Shown in pieces: positions 9,593-17,851 of a DNA stretch of 54,356 nucleotides (position 1 is the stretch's first letter; every line of letters starts with the position of its first letter). A program made the translations under genes and the position numbers. Under the pieces are notes generated by a model. It was not told the origin of the DNA and did not search any database. It saw nothing but the letters and a program-made list of their open reading frames with translations. The stretch comes from Lachnospiraceae bacterium (GTDB taxonomy: Bacteria; Bacillota; Clostridia; Lachnospirales; Lachnospiraceae). Where the stretch lies: the NCBI GenBank assembly GCA_024694625.1, contig JAILJP010000013.1, positions 1 to 54,356 of the forward strand, written 5' to 3'.

Positions 9593-9835
9593 TTAACACA
9601 ACTTCATGCGAATCTCTTTTGTGATGATATCTGTATAGCTAAAAGATAATAACTGTGCAGGGCGATCATCTTCTTCATCGTTAACTAAAATTGTAAATAC
9701 GCTAGGATATGCTTCCTGTATCACGCCTCTTTGAATATCAACTTTGTTACGACCTCTATCCAACTGAATCATAACTTCGCTGCCACACTGCTGCTGAACA
9801 GATGCACGAACCTTGTCGAAATCTTTTTGTTCCAT
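9593..9835 (-). CDS. veg: Veg family protein (biofilm-related)
   Basis: The 80-residue small beta-barrel protein matches Veg/DUF1021: VRASVQQQCGSEVMIQLDRGRNK followed by the RGVIQEAYPSVFTI and LSFSYTDI elements. In Bacillus subtilis Veg stimulates extracellular matrix genes by antagonising SinR; its function in Clostridia is unknown. AGGAGG lies 10 nt before the ATG. It is monocistronic, with its own strong promoter and terminator, and diverges from the acyltransferase gene. Confidence 0.9.
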   Translation of the reverse strand: MEQKDFDKVRASVQQQCGSEVMIQLDRGRNKVDIQRGVIQEAYPSVFTILVNDEEDDRPAQLLSFSYTDIITKEIRMKLC

Positions 9836-9887
9836 GTTTAATTGTACCTCCTACTCGTCTCTCCCGCGGAGAAACACGTTAGAATGA

Positions 9888-9916
9888 AGTATAGCATCTA
9901 CACTTTAGTTTGTCAA
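9888..9916 (-). promoter_or_regulatory. Near-consensus sigma-A promoter of veg
   Basis: TTGACA (9911-9916), 17 nt, TATACT (9888-9893). The veg promoter is a classic very strong vegetative promoter in Bacillus, and this near-consensus arrangement agrees. Confidence 0.85.
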
Positions 9917-10028
9917 AGTACATTGTACACTATTCATAGTTTTCCCTGTGCAGAATTCCCAAGTTTCGCGTTTTGCTTTTGTGAATATTATGGTATAGTG
10001 AAAGCACCATAAAAAGGAGAACGAACTT

Positions 10029-10751
10029 ATGAAAACCCTTTTGATTATTCTATTTTTAGTATTGTTTTTAGTCTGCAGTTTACCCATTCAGGGAATTCTT
10101 TGGCTTTATGCAAAAAAGAACCAAGAAGCCGCAGATTATATATCGTTACGCATTGTTCAGTGGGCCTTTCGCGTCATCCAATTCCTTTCCGGAGTAAAGC
10201 CCAAAATCAAAGGTTTGGAAAACATTCCAAAGGACCGCTCTGTTATGTTTGTAGGAAACCACTCCAGCTTTTTTGATGTGATTTTAACCTACCCCCTTAT
10301 GGAGCGACGCACCGGTTATATTTCCAAAAAAGAGTTTGAAAAAACGCCCCTTCTTCCTATTTGGATGCGACGTCTTTACTGTTTGTTTTTGGATCGTTCC
10401 TCACCAAAGGCGGGATTAAAATCCATTTTGGAAGCCATTAATTATATTAATTCCGGCATTTCCATTTTCGTCTTTCCGGAAGGAACCAGAAGCAAAGATA
10501 ACACCTTGGGAGAATTCAAAGCCGGCGCTTTTAAGATTGCCACCAAGCCCGGTTGTCCTATTATCCCTGTTGCCATCACCGGCACCAGAGATGTGTTTGA
10601 AGCCCATTTCCCTTGGGTAAAAAAAGCGCCCGTACAGATCACCTTCGGTGAGGCAATCTATCCGGACGCATTGGATGCCGATTCCAAAAAACATATATCA
10701 GAGTATACCAAATCCATCTTGGAAGATATGTTACGAGAACAAAGAAACTAA
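10029..10751 (+). CDS. 1-acyl-sn-glycerol-3-phosphate acyltransferase (PlsC-like)
   Basis: Membrane enzyme that acylates lysophosphatidate to phosphatidate in phospholipid synthesis. A hydrophobic N-terminal segment (about residues 2-25) is followed by the acyltransferase HX4D motif in NHSSFFDV and by FPEGTRSKD, the glycerol-phosphate binding motif. The 240-residue length is typical. AAGGAG precedes the ATG by 8 nt, with a TTTTGC-17-TATAGT promoter just upstream. Its last 21 bp overlap the 3' end of murF on the opposite strand. Confidence 0.92.
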   Translation: MKTLLIILFLVLFLVCSLPIQGILWLYAKKNQEAADYISLRIVQWAFRVIQFLSGVKPKIKGLENIPKDRSVMFVGNHSSFFDVILTYPLMERRTGYISKKEFEKTPLLPIWMRRLYCLFLDRSSPKAGLKSILEAINYINSGISIFVFPEGTRSKDNTLGEFKAGAFKIATKPGCPIIPVAITGTRDVFEAHFPWVKKAPVQITFGEAIYPDALDADSKKHISEYTKSILEDMLREQRN

Positions 10752-12107
10752 CTCTTCCACAACTTTTGGAAATTCCATAAAGTGAGACGCCTTTACCAAA
10801 ACGGTGTCTCCTTTTTTTATCTTTTCTTTTAGACAAGAAAGCATTTCTTCCTTGGTGGCAAACCAGAACACTTCCGTTTCTCCACCCCTGGCACCTTTGG
10901 CAATCTCTTCTGACAAAGCGCCTACTGCAAAAAGCATTGAAATCTTTTCGTCTTTCACTGCCTGTCCAACTTCAAAATGAAGATTTCTTTCGTCTTTTCC
11001 CAGTTCTCCCATATCTCCCAATACGGCAATGCTTCTGCCGCCGCACTTGGAAAGAACAGAAAGAGAAGCCTTCATAGATGCGGGATTTGCATTGTAGCAG
11101 TCATCAATCACCGTTACATCCTGAGATAACTCCAAAAAATTATTTCGTCCGGCAATGGACTTTGCAGACTCAATACCTGCTTTGATTTCCTGTAGTGTGA
11201 GCCCTAAAATCAATCCCACACAGCAAGCCAAAGTGGCGTTTGACACATGGTGTTCTCCCGGCAAAGGCACCTCTGCATAGAAGTCACCCTCCGGTGTATG
11301 GAAATGAGCAAAGGATCCATTCATTCCTTCTGCCTTGATTTCATCTGCGTAAACACTAAAGCTTGAATCTCGAACTCCGGCGAAATAAACCTTTGCGCCA
11401 GGCACCTCTTTTACAGTGGAAAGTTTGTCATCATTTCCGTTTAAAACAACGGATGCATTTTTCGCCAGATGTTCAAAAACTTCTGTCTTGGCTTTCAAAA
11501 CGCCGTCTCGATCTCCAAGGTTTTCCAAATGGCACTCTTTAATATTTGTCATAACCACAATATCCGGAGTCGCCACTTTTCCAAGTCGATGCATCTCGTC
11601 AAAATCGGAAATCCCCATCTCCACAACAGCCACTTCATGATGGTCTCGAATTTTTAACAAGGTCAAGGGCATTCCAATTTCGTTGTTGAAATTTCCTTCG
11701 GTTTTCAGCACAGAATACTTTTCTTCCAAAACAGAGGCAAGCATTTCTTTTGTGCTGGTTTTTCCAACACTGCCGATTACGCCAATGACAGGTATGGAAA
11801 GCTGTTGGCGATAAAATGCCGCAAGATCTTTTAAGGCCTGTTCACTGGATTCCACCAAAATATAGGGGCCTGTTTTTGTAACCTCTTCTTTTTGAGAAAA
11901 GACAACCGCTGCACCCTTTTCAAAGGCAGATTCAATAAAGTCGTGACCATCCACCTTTGCACCCTTAATGGGGATGAACAAATAGTCCTTTTCCACCTGA
12001 CGATTGTCAGTTACTGCACCGGCAATTTCTGTGTTTTCATTTCCACCGTTGAGATACAGTGTTCCATGTACCACTTCGGCAATATTTTTTAAAGTTAAAT
12101 TCTTCAT
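10731..12107 (-). CDS. murF: UDP-N-acetylmuramoyl-tripeptide--D-alanyl-D-alanine ligase
   Basis: Cytoplasmic ATP-dependent ligase that adds D-Ala-D-Ala to UDP-MurNAc-tripeptide, the last step of the Park nucleotide pathway. The Mur ligase P-loop GSVGKTSTKEM is at about residues 111-121; the central domain contains VVEMGISDFDEM and NIKECHLENLGDRDG, and the C-terminal domain has VIDDCYNANPASMKASL. Length 458 is normal. It follows ddl by 12 bp, so the enzyme that makes D-Ala-D-Ala and the one that uses it are co-transcribed. Confidence 0.96.
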   Translation of the reverse strand: MKNLTLKNIAEVVHGTLYLNGGNENTEIAGAVTDNRQVEKDYLFIPIKGAKVDGHDFIESAFEKGAAVVFSQKEEVTKTGPYILVESSEQALKDLAAFYRQQLSIPVIGVIGSVGKTSTKEMLASVLEEKYSVLKTEGNFNNEIGMPLTLLKIRDHHEVAVVEMGISDFDEMHRLGKVATPDIVVMTNIKECHLENLGDRDGVLKAKTEVFEHLAKNASVVLNGNDDKLSTVKEVPGAKVYFAGVRDSSFSVYADEIKAEGMNGSFAHFHTPEGDFYAEVPLPGEHHVSNATLACCVGLILGLTLQEIKAGIESAKSIAGRNNFLELSQDVTVIDDCYNANPASMKASLSVLSKCGGRSIAVLGDMGELGKDERNLHFEVGQAVKDEKISMLFAVGALSEEIAKGARGGETEVFWFATKEEMLSCLKEKIKKGDTVLVKASHFMEFPKVVEELVSLFS

Positions 12108-12119
12108 AAATAACTCTTC

Positions 12120-13175
12120 TTATTTTTCAAATTTTTTCATGGAAATTTCAATGATCTTTTCACACAAGGTTTCAAAATCAATTCCCAAAACTGCAGCTTC
12201 CTGAGGAAGTAAAGAAGTAGGGGTCATTCCCGGCAAGGTATTTGCTTCCAAGCAATAAAGATTTCCCGTTCTTTCATCCATTAAAAAGTCCATTCTTGCA
12301 TAAGTATCAAGTCCCAATGCATCCATGGTCATCTCTGCATACTTTTGCATCTCTTTTGTGGTTTTTTCATCCAAAAGGGCAGGGCAGGTATCCTCTGTTG
12401 CTCCAGGGAGATACTTATTCTTGTAATCGTAGAAGCCTTCCTTGGGAGCAATCTCAATTACAGGAAGAGCTTTTCCTTCCACAACTCCAACAGAGAACTC
12501 TCTACCTTTGATATAGTCCTCGATTACCACTTCCTCTTCCCAGAAGAATGCAGCGTCCAAAGCCTGCTTCAAATCCTTTGCATCCTCCACAATGGTGACA
12601 CCAATAGAAGAACCGCCGCAATTGGGTTTTACCACACAGGGATAATGAATGGAATTTGCATCAAAGTTGGCTGCAGCTTCCTTTTTCAAAGAAATGCCGG
12701 TAGGACAAGGAACGCCTTTTGCAATCATAAACTGCTTTGCCATGTTTTTATCCATAGCAAGGGCACATCCCAAGAAACTATTACCGGTAAACTTGATGCC
12801 CATAAGTTCCAAAGCCGCCTGAACCTTTCCATCCTCTCCGTCTGCGCCGTGAAGAGCCAAAAATGTAACATCAGCTTCCTTACACAAAGCCATTACATTG
12901 GGGCCGAAAAAGCAATCTGACTGATCTTTTCTAGATGCTTTAATCTTTGCAATATCCGGAGCCTCATTGGGAATATCTCCTCCATGGAATGACACTTCTT
13001 CGCTACGGGAAAAGAAATCGGAAACGTCACACTCTTCTTCTCCATATCCCATAAAGACATCCAACATAATTACCTGATGGCCTTTTGCCCGAAGAGCACG
13101 TGATACCATTTCGCCGGACTTAAAAGAAACGTCACGTTCCGTACTTAATCCTCCGGCCAATACTACTATATTCAT
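12120..13175 (-). CDS. ddl: D-alanine--D-alanine ligase
   Basis: ATP-grasp ligase that forms D-Ala-D-Ala for peptidoglycan. Motifs: GGLSTERDVSFKSG at the N-terminus (D-Ala site), LHGADGEDGKVQAALE, the ATP-grasp core VVKPNCGGSSIGV, and LEANTLPGMTPTSLLPQEA at the C-terminus. 351 residues is the usual size. The Y/F residue that separates vancomycin-type depsipeptide ligases was not resolved here; context with murF supports the housekeeping enzyme. First gene of the ddl-murF operon. Confidence 0.95.
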   Translation of the reverse strand: MNIVVLAGGLSTERDVSFKSGEMVSRALRAKGHQVIMLDVFMGYGEEECDVSDFFSRSEEVSFHGGDIPNEAPDIAKIKASRKDQSDCFFGPNVMALCKEADVTFLALHGADGEDGKVQAALELMGIKFTGNSFLGCALAMDKNMAKQFMIAKGVPCPTGISLKKEAAANFDANSIHYPCVVKPNCGGSSIGVTIVEDAKDLKQALDAAFFWEEEVVIEDYIKGREFSVGVVEGKALPVIEIAPKEGFYDYKNKYLPGATEDTCPALLDEKTTKEMQKYAEMTMDALGLDTYARMDFLMDERTGNLYCLEANTLPGMTPTSLLPQEAAVLGIDFETLCEKIIEISMKKFEK

Positions 13176-13246
13176 ATGTAAATTACTCCTTTATTTTTTC
13201 AGAACTCATCTTACTCTAATTTTTTAAAATCAACAACCCTCAGGCA

Positions 13247-13302
13247 CAAAAAAAGAGGGCCGGCAAACACTTGACCAAGTGGTAAGCGTCTAACCGGCCC
13301 TC
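13247..13302 (-). terminator. Terminator of hpf
   Basis: GAGGGCCGG pairs with CCGGCCCTC, enclosing a smaller ACACTTG/CAAGTGGT hairpin, and is followed by TTTTTTT on the minus strand, 12 bp beyond the hpf stop. Confidence 0.88.
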
Positions 13303-13313
13303 CCCAAAATATT

Positions 13314-13844
13314 TTAGAATTCAGGTTCGATCAGTCCGTATGTATTTCCGCGACGTTTGTAAACAACATTTACTTCATCTGTCTCTGCATTTCTGAATAC
13401 GAAGAAGTTGTGTCCTAATAATTCCATCTGTACACATGCATCTTCGGGATACATGGGTTTCATTCCAAATTTCTTGGAACGGATGATACTGATTTCTTCT
13501 TCCTCATCGTCGGCTTTTGAAATGAATTCCTCTGCGAAAAATTCGCCAGGCTCCTGCTGACGGGAAACCAGTTTATTACGATACTTCTTCATCTGACGTT
13601 CGATTACTTCTTCTACCAAATCAATGGATACATACATATCATTGGATACCTGCTCGGAACGAATAATGCTTCCCTTTACAGGAATGGTAACCTCTATCTT
13701 CTGACGTTCTTTTTCAACACTCAGGGTAACATTTGCTTGTGTATCTTCAGTGAAGTATTTATCCAGCTTTGATAACTTCTCTTCAACTGCTGCCTTTAAG
13801 CCTTCTGTAAGTTCAATATTTCTTCCGGTAATTTTAATCTTCAT
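13314..13844 (-). CDS. hpf: Long-form ribosome hibernation promoting factor
   Basis: Binds the decoding region of idle ribosomes and dimerises them into 100S particles. The N-terminal HPF/YfiA domain (residues 1-100) starts MKIKITGRNIELTEGLKAAVEEKLSKLDKYF; an acidic linker leads to the C-terminal dimerisation domain (about 118-176) with FFVFRNAETDEVNVVYKRRG and YGLIEP. 176 residues is typical of the long form. Single gene, with an extended -10 promoter and a strong terminator. Confidence 0.96.
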   Translation of the reverse strand: MKIKITGRNIELTEGLKAAVEEKLSKLDKYFTEDTQANVTLSVEKERQKIEVTIPVKGSIIRSEQVSNDMYVSIDLVEEVIERQMKKYRNKLVSRQQEPGEFFAEEFISKADDEEEEISIIRSKKFGMKPMYPEDACVQMELLGHNFFVFRNAETDEVNVVYKRRGNTYGLIEPEF

Positions 13845-13956
13845 GATGTTTGACCCCTTTAAAAATTATTTATTCGAAAGACGGTTTCTTCTCCTTCTCC
13901 AATTATTACTTTTATAAAAAAAGCACTTTTTAAAAGCCCTCTTTGAATATATGTAT

Positions 13957-13965
13957 ATTATAACA
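13957..13965 (-). promoter_or_regulatory. Extended -10 promoter of hpf
   Basis: TGTTATAAT gives a perfect -10 (13957-13962) with the extended TGn element. No good -35 lies at the right distance, which may indicate an additional activator or stress control. The leader is about 110 nt and AT-rich. Confidence 0.55.
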
Positions 13966-14033
13966 TATCTGAATTTGACTTCAATCAAAATAAGATGTGA
14001 AAATATCCCAAAAAACATGGCGGATTTTCTGTC

Positions 14034-14062
14034 TTTACAAAAGTTTGTGTAAATATTATAGT
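14034..14062 (+). promoter_or_regulatory. Promoter of the EEP phosphatase leader
   Basis: TTTACA (14034-14039), 17 nt, TATAGT (14057-14062). Transcription would start near 14068, giving a short leader with two hairpins before the coding region at 14150. Confidence 0.7.
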
Positions 14063-14067
14063 AAAGA

Positions 14068-14123
14068 TGTCGGGATAAAAATCCCATTACAAGCCTCAGT
14101 TTTTCATTGACTGGGGCTTTTTT
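14068..14123 (+). promoter_or_regulatory. Short leader RNA ending in a terminator (attenuator or small RNA)
   Basis: The predicted 5' end carries GGGAT-AAAA-ATCCC (14072-14085), then a Rho-independent terminator: GCCTCAGT pairs with ACTGGGGC (one G-U) and is followed by six T (14093-14123). It stands between the promoter and the EEP gene, so most transcripts should stop after about 55 nt unless antitermination occurs. It matches no riboswitch I recognise. Confidence 0.6.
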
Positions 14124-14149
14124 AAAAAACATACGAGGGGGGCTAAAAA

Positions 14150-15238
14150 ATGACAAAAAGTACTTCACCCATTTTAAAGGTTCTGAAAGGACTGCTTCTT
14201 ATTATTCTGGTCGTCATTCTGGCCATTGTAATCTTCTTTGGCATCTTAACGATTACCGAGTTTAAACCGGAAGAAATCGAATCCGTTGAACTATACAATC
14301 GAGACAATATGAAAACCCTGGCCATAGGGGATTCCGTTGACATTCTTACTTGGAATATCGGTTACTGCGGGCTTTCCAAAACCGCTGATTTCTTTATGGA
14401 CGGAGGAAGTTCCGTTAGATCCCAAAGTGAGGAATCGGTAAATAACAACCTGACCACCATTGGAGATGAACTTTTGGATTTGGATCCTGATATGATTTAT
14501 CTTCAGGAAATCGACAGAGACTGTACCCGCACTTATGGAATCAACGAGGTGGACACCCTTGGTCAAAGGTTAGAACGCTTCGGTGGAACCTTCGCTCCAA
14601 ACTTTGAGGTATTGTACATTCCATATCCCATTCCACCAATGGGACACATGGATGCCGGCATTCAGACCTTTTCCAAATACGAATTGGACGATGCCACACG
14701 AATCCAGTTACCCTGTCCATTCTCATGGCCTTATCGTTTAGGGAACCTCAAACGTTGCTTATTGGTTTCCCGTGTAAACATTGAAAACAGCACCAAACAA
14801 TTTGTCTTTGTAAATCTTCACCTGGAGGCTTATGATGATGGTGAAGGAAAAGCAGCCCAAACTGCTCAATTGGCCGAATTTATTCAGGAGGAATATGACA
14901 AAGGAAACTACGTAGTTGCCGGTGGTGATTTCAACCAGACCTTCTCTAGTGTGGACACCTCCGCTTATCCTCTTCAAAGCGAAGACCTTTGGATGTGCGG
15001 AACACTGAACGAAGATGATTTCAGTGACAACTGGCAATTTGCAATGGACAATTCCACCCCCACCTGTCGTTCCTTAGACCGTGCCTACGACGAAACAGAT
15101 GATAGCTTCCAATTCTATATGATTGACGGATTCATTGTTTCCGACAACCTTACGATAAACAGTATTGAAACCATTGACAAAGGCTTTGAAAACACGGATC
15201 ATAATCCGGTGGAAATTAACGTTACCATTAACGAATAA
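14150..15238 (+). CDS. Membrane-anchored endonuclease/exonuclease/phosphatase-fold protein
   Basis: A 362-residue protein with one N-terminal membrane segment (about 12-35) and an outward-facing EEP catalytic domain. Active-site elements are in order: TWNIG, LQEID (metal-binding Glu), NLHLEAYDDG (His), GGDFN (Asp, Asn) and a terminal TDHNPV (Asp-His). EEP enzymes hydrolyse phosphodiesters; the substrate here could be extracellular DNA, phospholipid or inositol phosphate. GAGGGGGG precedes the ATG by about 8 nt. A terminator follows, so it is probably monocistronic with partial read-through to the SDR gene. Confidence 0.85.
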   Translation: MTKSTSPILKVLKGLLLIILVVILAIVIFFGILTITEFKPEEIESVELYNRDNMKTLAIGDSVDILTWNIGYCGLSKTADFFMDGGSSVRSQSEESVNNNLTTIGDELLDLDPDMIYLQEIDRDCTRTYGINEVDTLGQRLERFGGTFAPNFEVLYIPYPIPPMGHMDAGIQTFSKYELDDATRIQLPCPFSWPYRLGNLKRCLLVSRVNIENSTKQFVFVNLHLEAYDDGEGKAAQTAQLAEFIQEEYDKGNYVVAGGDFNQTFSSVDTSAYPLQSEDLWMCGTLNEDDFSDNWQFAMDNSTPTCRSLDRAYDETDDSFQFYMIDGFIVSDNLTINSIETIDKGFENTDHNPVEINVTINE

Positions 15239-15243
15239 TCATA

Positions 15244-15277
15244 AACTGCCGCGCCTATGGTGTGGCAGTTTTCTTTT
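15244..15277 (+). terminator. Terminator after the EEP gene
   Basis: AACTGCCGCGCC pairs with GGTGTGGCAGTT (G-U pairs in the plus-strand RNA) around a 3-nt loop and is followed by TTCTTTT. It ends 12 bp before the SDR start and includes no coding sequence. Confidence 0.75.
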
Positions 15278-15288
15278 AGGAGAATTAC

Positions 15289-16017
15289 ATGAAAAAAACA
15301 GCTTTCATAACCGGCGCCAGCCGAGGAATCGGAAAGGCCATTGCTCTGGCTCTGGCAAAAGAAGGTTACGATTTAATTTTAATCTGTCAAAAGAACAAAA
15401 CCCTATTGGAGGAAACTGCTTCCTTCTGCAAAAAAAACTACAACACGTTGTGTCACTGCTTCTGCGGAGACATTTCGGACTTACACTTTTGGGAAGATTT
15501 GAAAGAATCCGTAAAAGACCTGTTGCCTTATGTTGAAGTAGTGGTAAATAACGCCGCCCTTTCCTATGTGGGACTATTAAATGATATGACACCCCAGCAA
15601 TGGCAGCGCATCATTGACGTAAACCTTTCTTCCCTTTTTTACAGTTCCAAGCTTTTTACCCCGGAAATGATTCGACAAAAACGGGGACATATGATAAACA
15701 TCACCTCCATGTGGGGGCAAAGAGGCGCTTCCTGTGAAGTGGCTTACTCCGCTTCCAAAGGAGGAGTTGACGCCTTTACAAAGGCTTTGGCCAAAGAACT
15801 GGCTCCTTCCAACGTTTATGTAAATGCCATTTCCTGCGGTGTGGTAAACACCGACATGATGAATGTATTTACGGAGGAGGAAAAGAAAGACTTGGCGGAA
15901 GAAATTCCCTTCGGACGTTTTTGTGAGCCAAAGGAAGTTGCCAAGGCAGTTGTCCTTTTGTTATCCGGCACCTATATGACCGGACAGATTATCGGTTTGG
16001 ATGGAGGTTATTTTTAA
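15289..16017 (+). CDS. Short-chain dehydrogenase/reductase (FabG-like)
   Basis: Classical SDR of 242 residues: dinucleotide site TGASRGIGKAIA (about 8-19), NNAA (about 87-90), catalytic Ser in NITSMWGQRG and the YSASK pair (Tyr/Lys) near 152-156, and the C-terminal GQIIGLDGG typical of 3-oxoacyl-ACP reductases. Neighbours (GH2, lipid kinase) do not fix a substrate, and a dedicated fatty-acid cluster is absent, so it may act on another ketone or sugar. AGGAG lies 8 nt upstream of the ATG. Confidence 0.88.
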   Translation: MKKTAFITGASRGIGKAIALALAKEGYDLILICQKNKTLLEETASFCKKNYNTLCHCFCGDISDLHFWEDLKESVKDLLPYVEVVVNNAALSYVGLLNDMTPQQWQRIIDVNLSSLFYSSKLFTPEMIRQKRGHMINITSMWGQRGASCEVAYSASKGGVDAFTKALAKELAPSNVYVNAISCGVVNTDMMNVFTEEEKKDLAEEIPFGRFCEPKEVAKAVVLLLSGTYMTGQIIGLDGGYF

Positions 16018-16050
16018 ACCAAACCATATCCCTGATTTGAGGTATTCCTT

Positions 16051-17835
16051 ATGAAACAACTCTATACAAAATGGGGACAGAATCTGGATACTTCCAATGT
16101 GTTAACGGAGTATCCCCGCCCCCAAATGGTTCGAAACAGCTATATAAATTTAAACGGTTACTGGGACTACGCCATAGAAAAAATAGGCGCCAGAGAAGAG
16201 CAAAAGCGTTTTCCTTTTCGCACAGATGGCAAGATTCTGGTTCCTTTTTCACCGGAGTCTGCCCTGTCCGGTGTCAATCGCCAACTGCAACCGGACGAGT
16301 ATCTTTGGTATCGCAGAAGCTTTCACTACGAGGTAAATTCCAAACGTCTTATGCTACACTTTGATGCGGTGGACCAGGAATGTTGCCTCTATGTAAATGA
16401 CGTTTTGATTATGAAGCACATCGGTGGATATCTGCCTTTTTCCGCAGATATTACCGCCTTTTTACACCCGGGAGAAAACACCATTACCTTAAGGGTAATT
16501 GACGAATCGGATACCGGATATCATTCCAGAGGAAAGCAAATGCTACAGCGAGGCGGCATGTTTTACACTGCTCAAAGCGGCATTTGGCAAAGTGTTTGGG
16601 CAGAGTATGTTCCGGAAAACTACATCACCTTTGTAGAACTTACCCCAGAGCTATCTCCTGACCGAGTTCGAATCAATGTTCGTACAAACGACCATGAACA
16701 TTCCCTGTATCGATTAACGGTTTATAAGGGAGGAATTTACTCCGACCTTTCGGCCCAGCCCCAGGAAGTCCTGTTTTCTGAGGAGTTCTTCTGTAATGAT
16801 GAAGAATTGGTTCCTATGGAAAACGCCACCTATTGGACTCCCAACAGTCCCTATCTCTATTACTGCGATGTGGAACTTTTGGGAAAGAATAAAGAACCCG
16901 TAGACAAAATCCGCACTTATTTTGCCATGCGTTCCTTTTCTCTCAAACACTTCGATGGAGAATCCTTCCCAAGAATTGCCCTAAACGGCGAAAAGATTTT
17001 CCAGCAGGGTGTTTTGGATCAGGGTTACTGGCCGGAATCTCTTTTAACACCGCCCTCTGACGAGGCAATGATTTGGGATTTAACGGAGATGAAGCGCACC
17101 GGTTTTAATATGGTACGAAAGCACATTAAAATCGAGCCGGATCGCTGGTACTATCACTGTGACCGATTGGGTCTGATTGTTTGGCAGGATATGGTAAATG
17201 GCGGCGGAAAGATTCATCAGTGGTTTGTCACCTACGCAGCGACGCCCCTTTCTTTGAAACGGATTCGGGTCAGCGATAAGATGTACCCTCTTTTTTCCAG
17301 AACGAATAAAGAAGGTCAGTTGGAATTCAAAAACGAAATGGTCTCCACTATACGGCTGTTAAAAAATCATCCTTCCATATGTACCTGGGTGATTTTCAAC
17401 GAAGGTTGGGGACAGTTTCATACCACCCGTATGACCATGTTGGCGCGAAAAACAGATCCTTCCAGACTAATTGACCAGGCCAGCGGCTGGTTCGACCAAA
17501 GGGGCGGAGATTTTTTCAGCATCCACAATTACTTCTTTGAATTAACCGTTACGCCGGAAAAGAACCGGGCCAACGTGCTATCCGAAATTGGAGGTATCGT
17601 TTATAAAATCGACGAGCACTCCTGTGTGGATGGCACCTATGGATACAGCATCTGCAATTCCAGAAAGGAATTAAACGAAGCCTACGAAAAAATCCAAAAT
17701 AAGCTTCGTTCCCTGATTCCCCAGGGCCTTTGTGGCAGCGTCTATACCCAGTGGACGGATATTGAAGAAGAGACCAACGGCGTTTATACTTATGATAGAG
17801 CAATACGAAAAATTGACGGTTCTAAAGTCAGATAA
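16051..17835 (+). CDS. Glycoside hydrolase family 2 protein
   Basis: Cytoplasmic (no signal peptide) retaining glycosidase of 594 residues. Sugar-binding beta-sandwich (about 30-190; LNGYWDYAIE...WYRRSFHYE...LHFDAVDQECCLYVND), an Ig-like domain (about 195-300), then the TIM barrel. The acid/base is in FNEGWGQF (Glu near 451) and the nucleophile in SEIGG (Glu near 512). Shorter than LacZ, it resembles beta-glucuronidase/galactosidase-like GH2 enzymes of gut Firmicutes; the exact sugar is not predictable. It is 33 bp after the SDR and 16 bp before the kinase-like gene. Confidence 0.9.
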   Translation: MKQLYTKWGQNLDTSNVLTEYPRPQMVRNSYINLNGYWDYAIEKIGAREEQKRFPFRTDGKILVPFSPESALSGVNRQLQPDEYLWYRRSFHYEVNSKRLMLHFDAVDQECCLYVNDVLIMKHIGGYLPFSADITAFLHPGENTITLRVIDESDTGYHSRGKQMLQRGGMFYTAQSGIWQSVWAEYVPENYITFVELTPELSPDRVRINVRTNDHEHSLYRLTVYKGGIYSDLSAQPQEVLFSEEFFCNDEELVPMENATYWTPNSPYLYYCDVELLGKNKEPVDKIRTYFAMRSFSLKHFDGESFPRIALNGEKIFQQGVLDQGYWPESLLTPPSDEAMIWDLTEMKRTGFNMVRKHIKIEPDRWYYHCDRLGLIVWQDMVNGGGKIHQWFVTYAATPLSLKRIRVSDKMYPLFSRTNKEGQLEFKNEMVSTIRLLKNHPSICTWVIFNEGWGQFHTTRMTMLARKTDPSRLIDQASGWFDQRGGDFFSIHNYFFELTVTPEKNRANVLSEIGGIVYKIDEHSCVDGTYGYSICNSRKELNEAYEKIQNKLRSLIPQGLCGSVYTQWTDIEEETNGVYTYDRAIRKIDGSKVR

Positions 17836-17851
17836 AAAAGAGGGGATACCT

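Noticed and set aside
13866-14168. Minus-strand frame between hpf and the EEP gene
   Set aside because: No ribosome binding site, composition unlike protein, and it covers the hpf promoter and the EEP leader.
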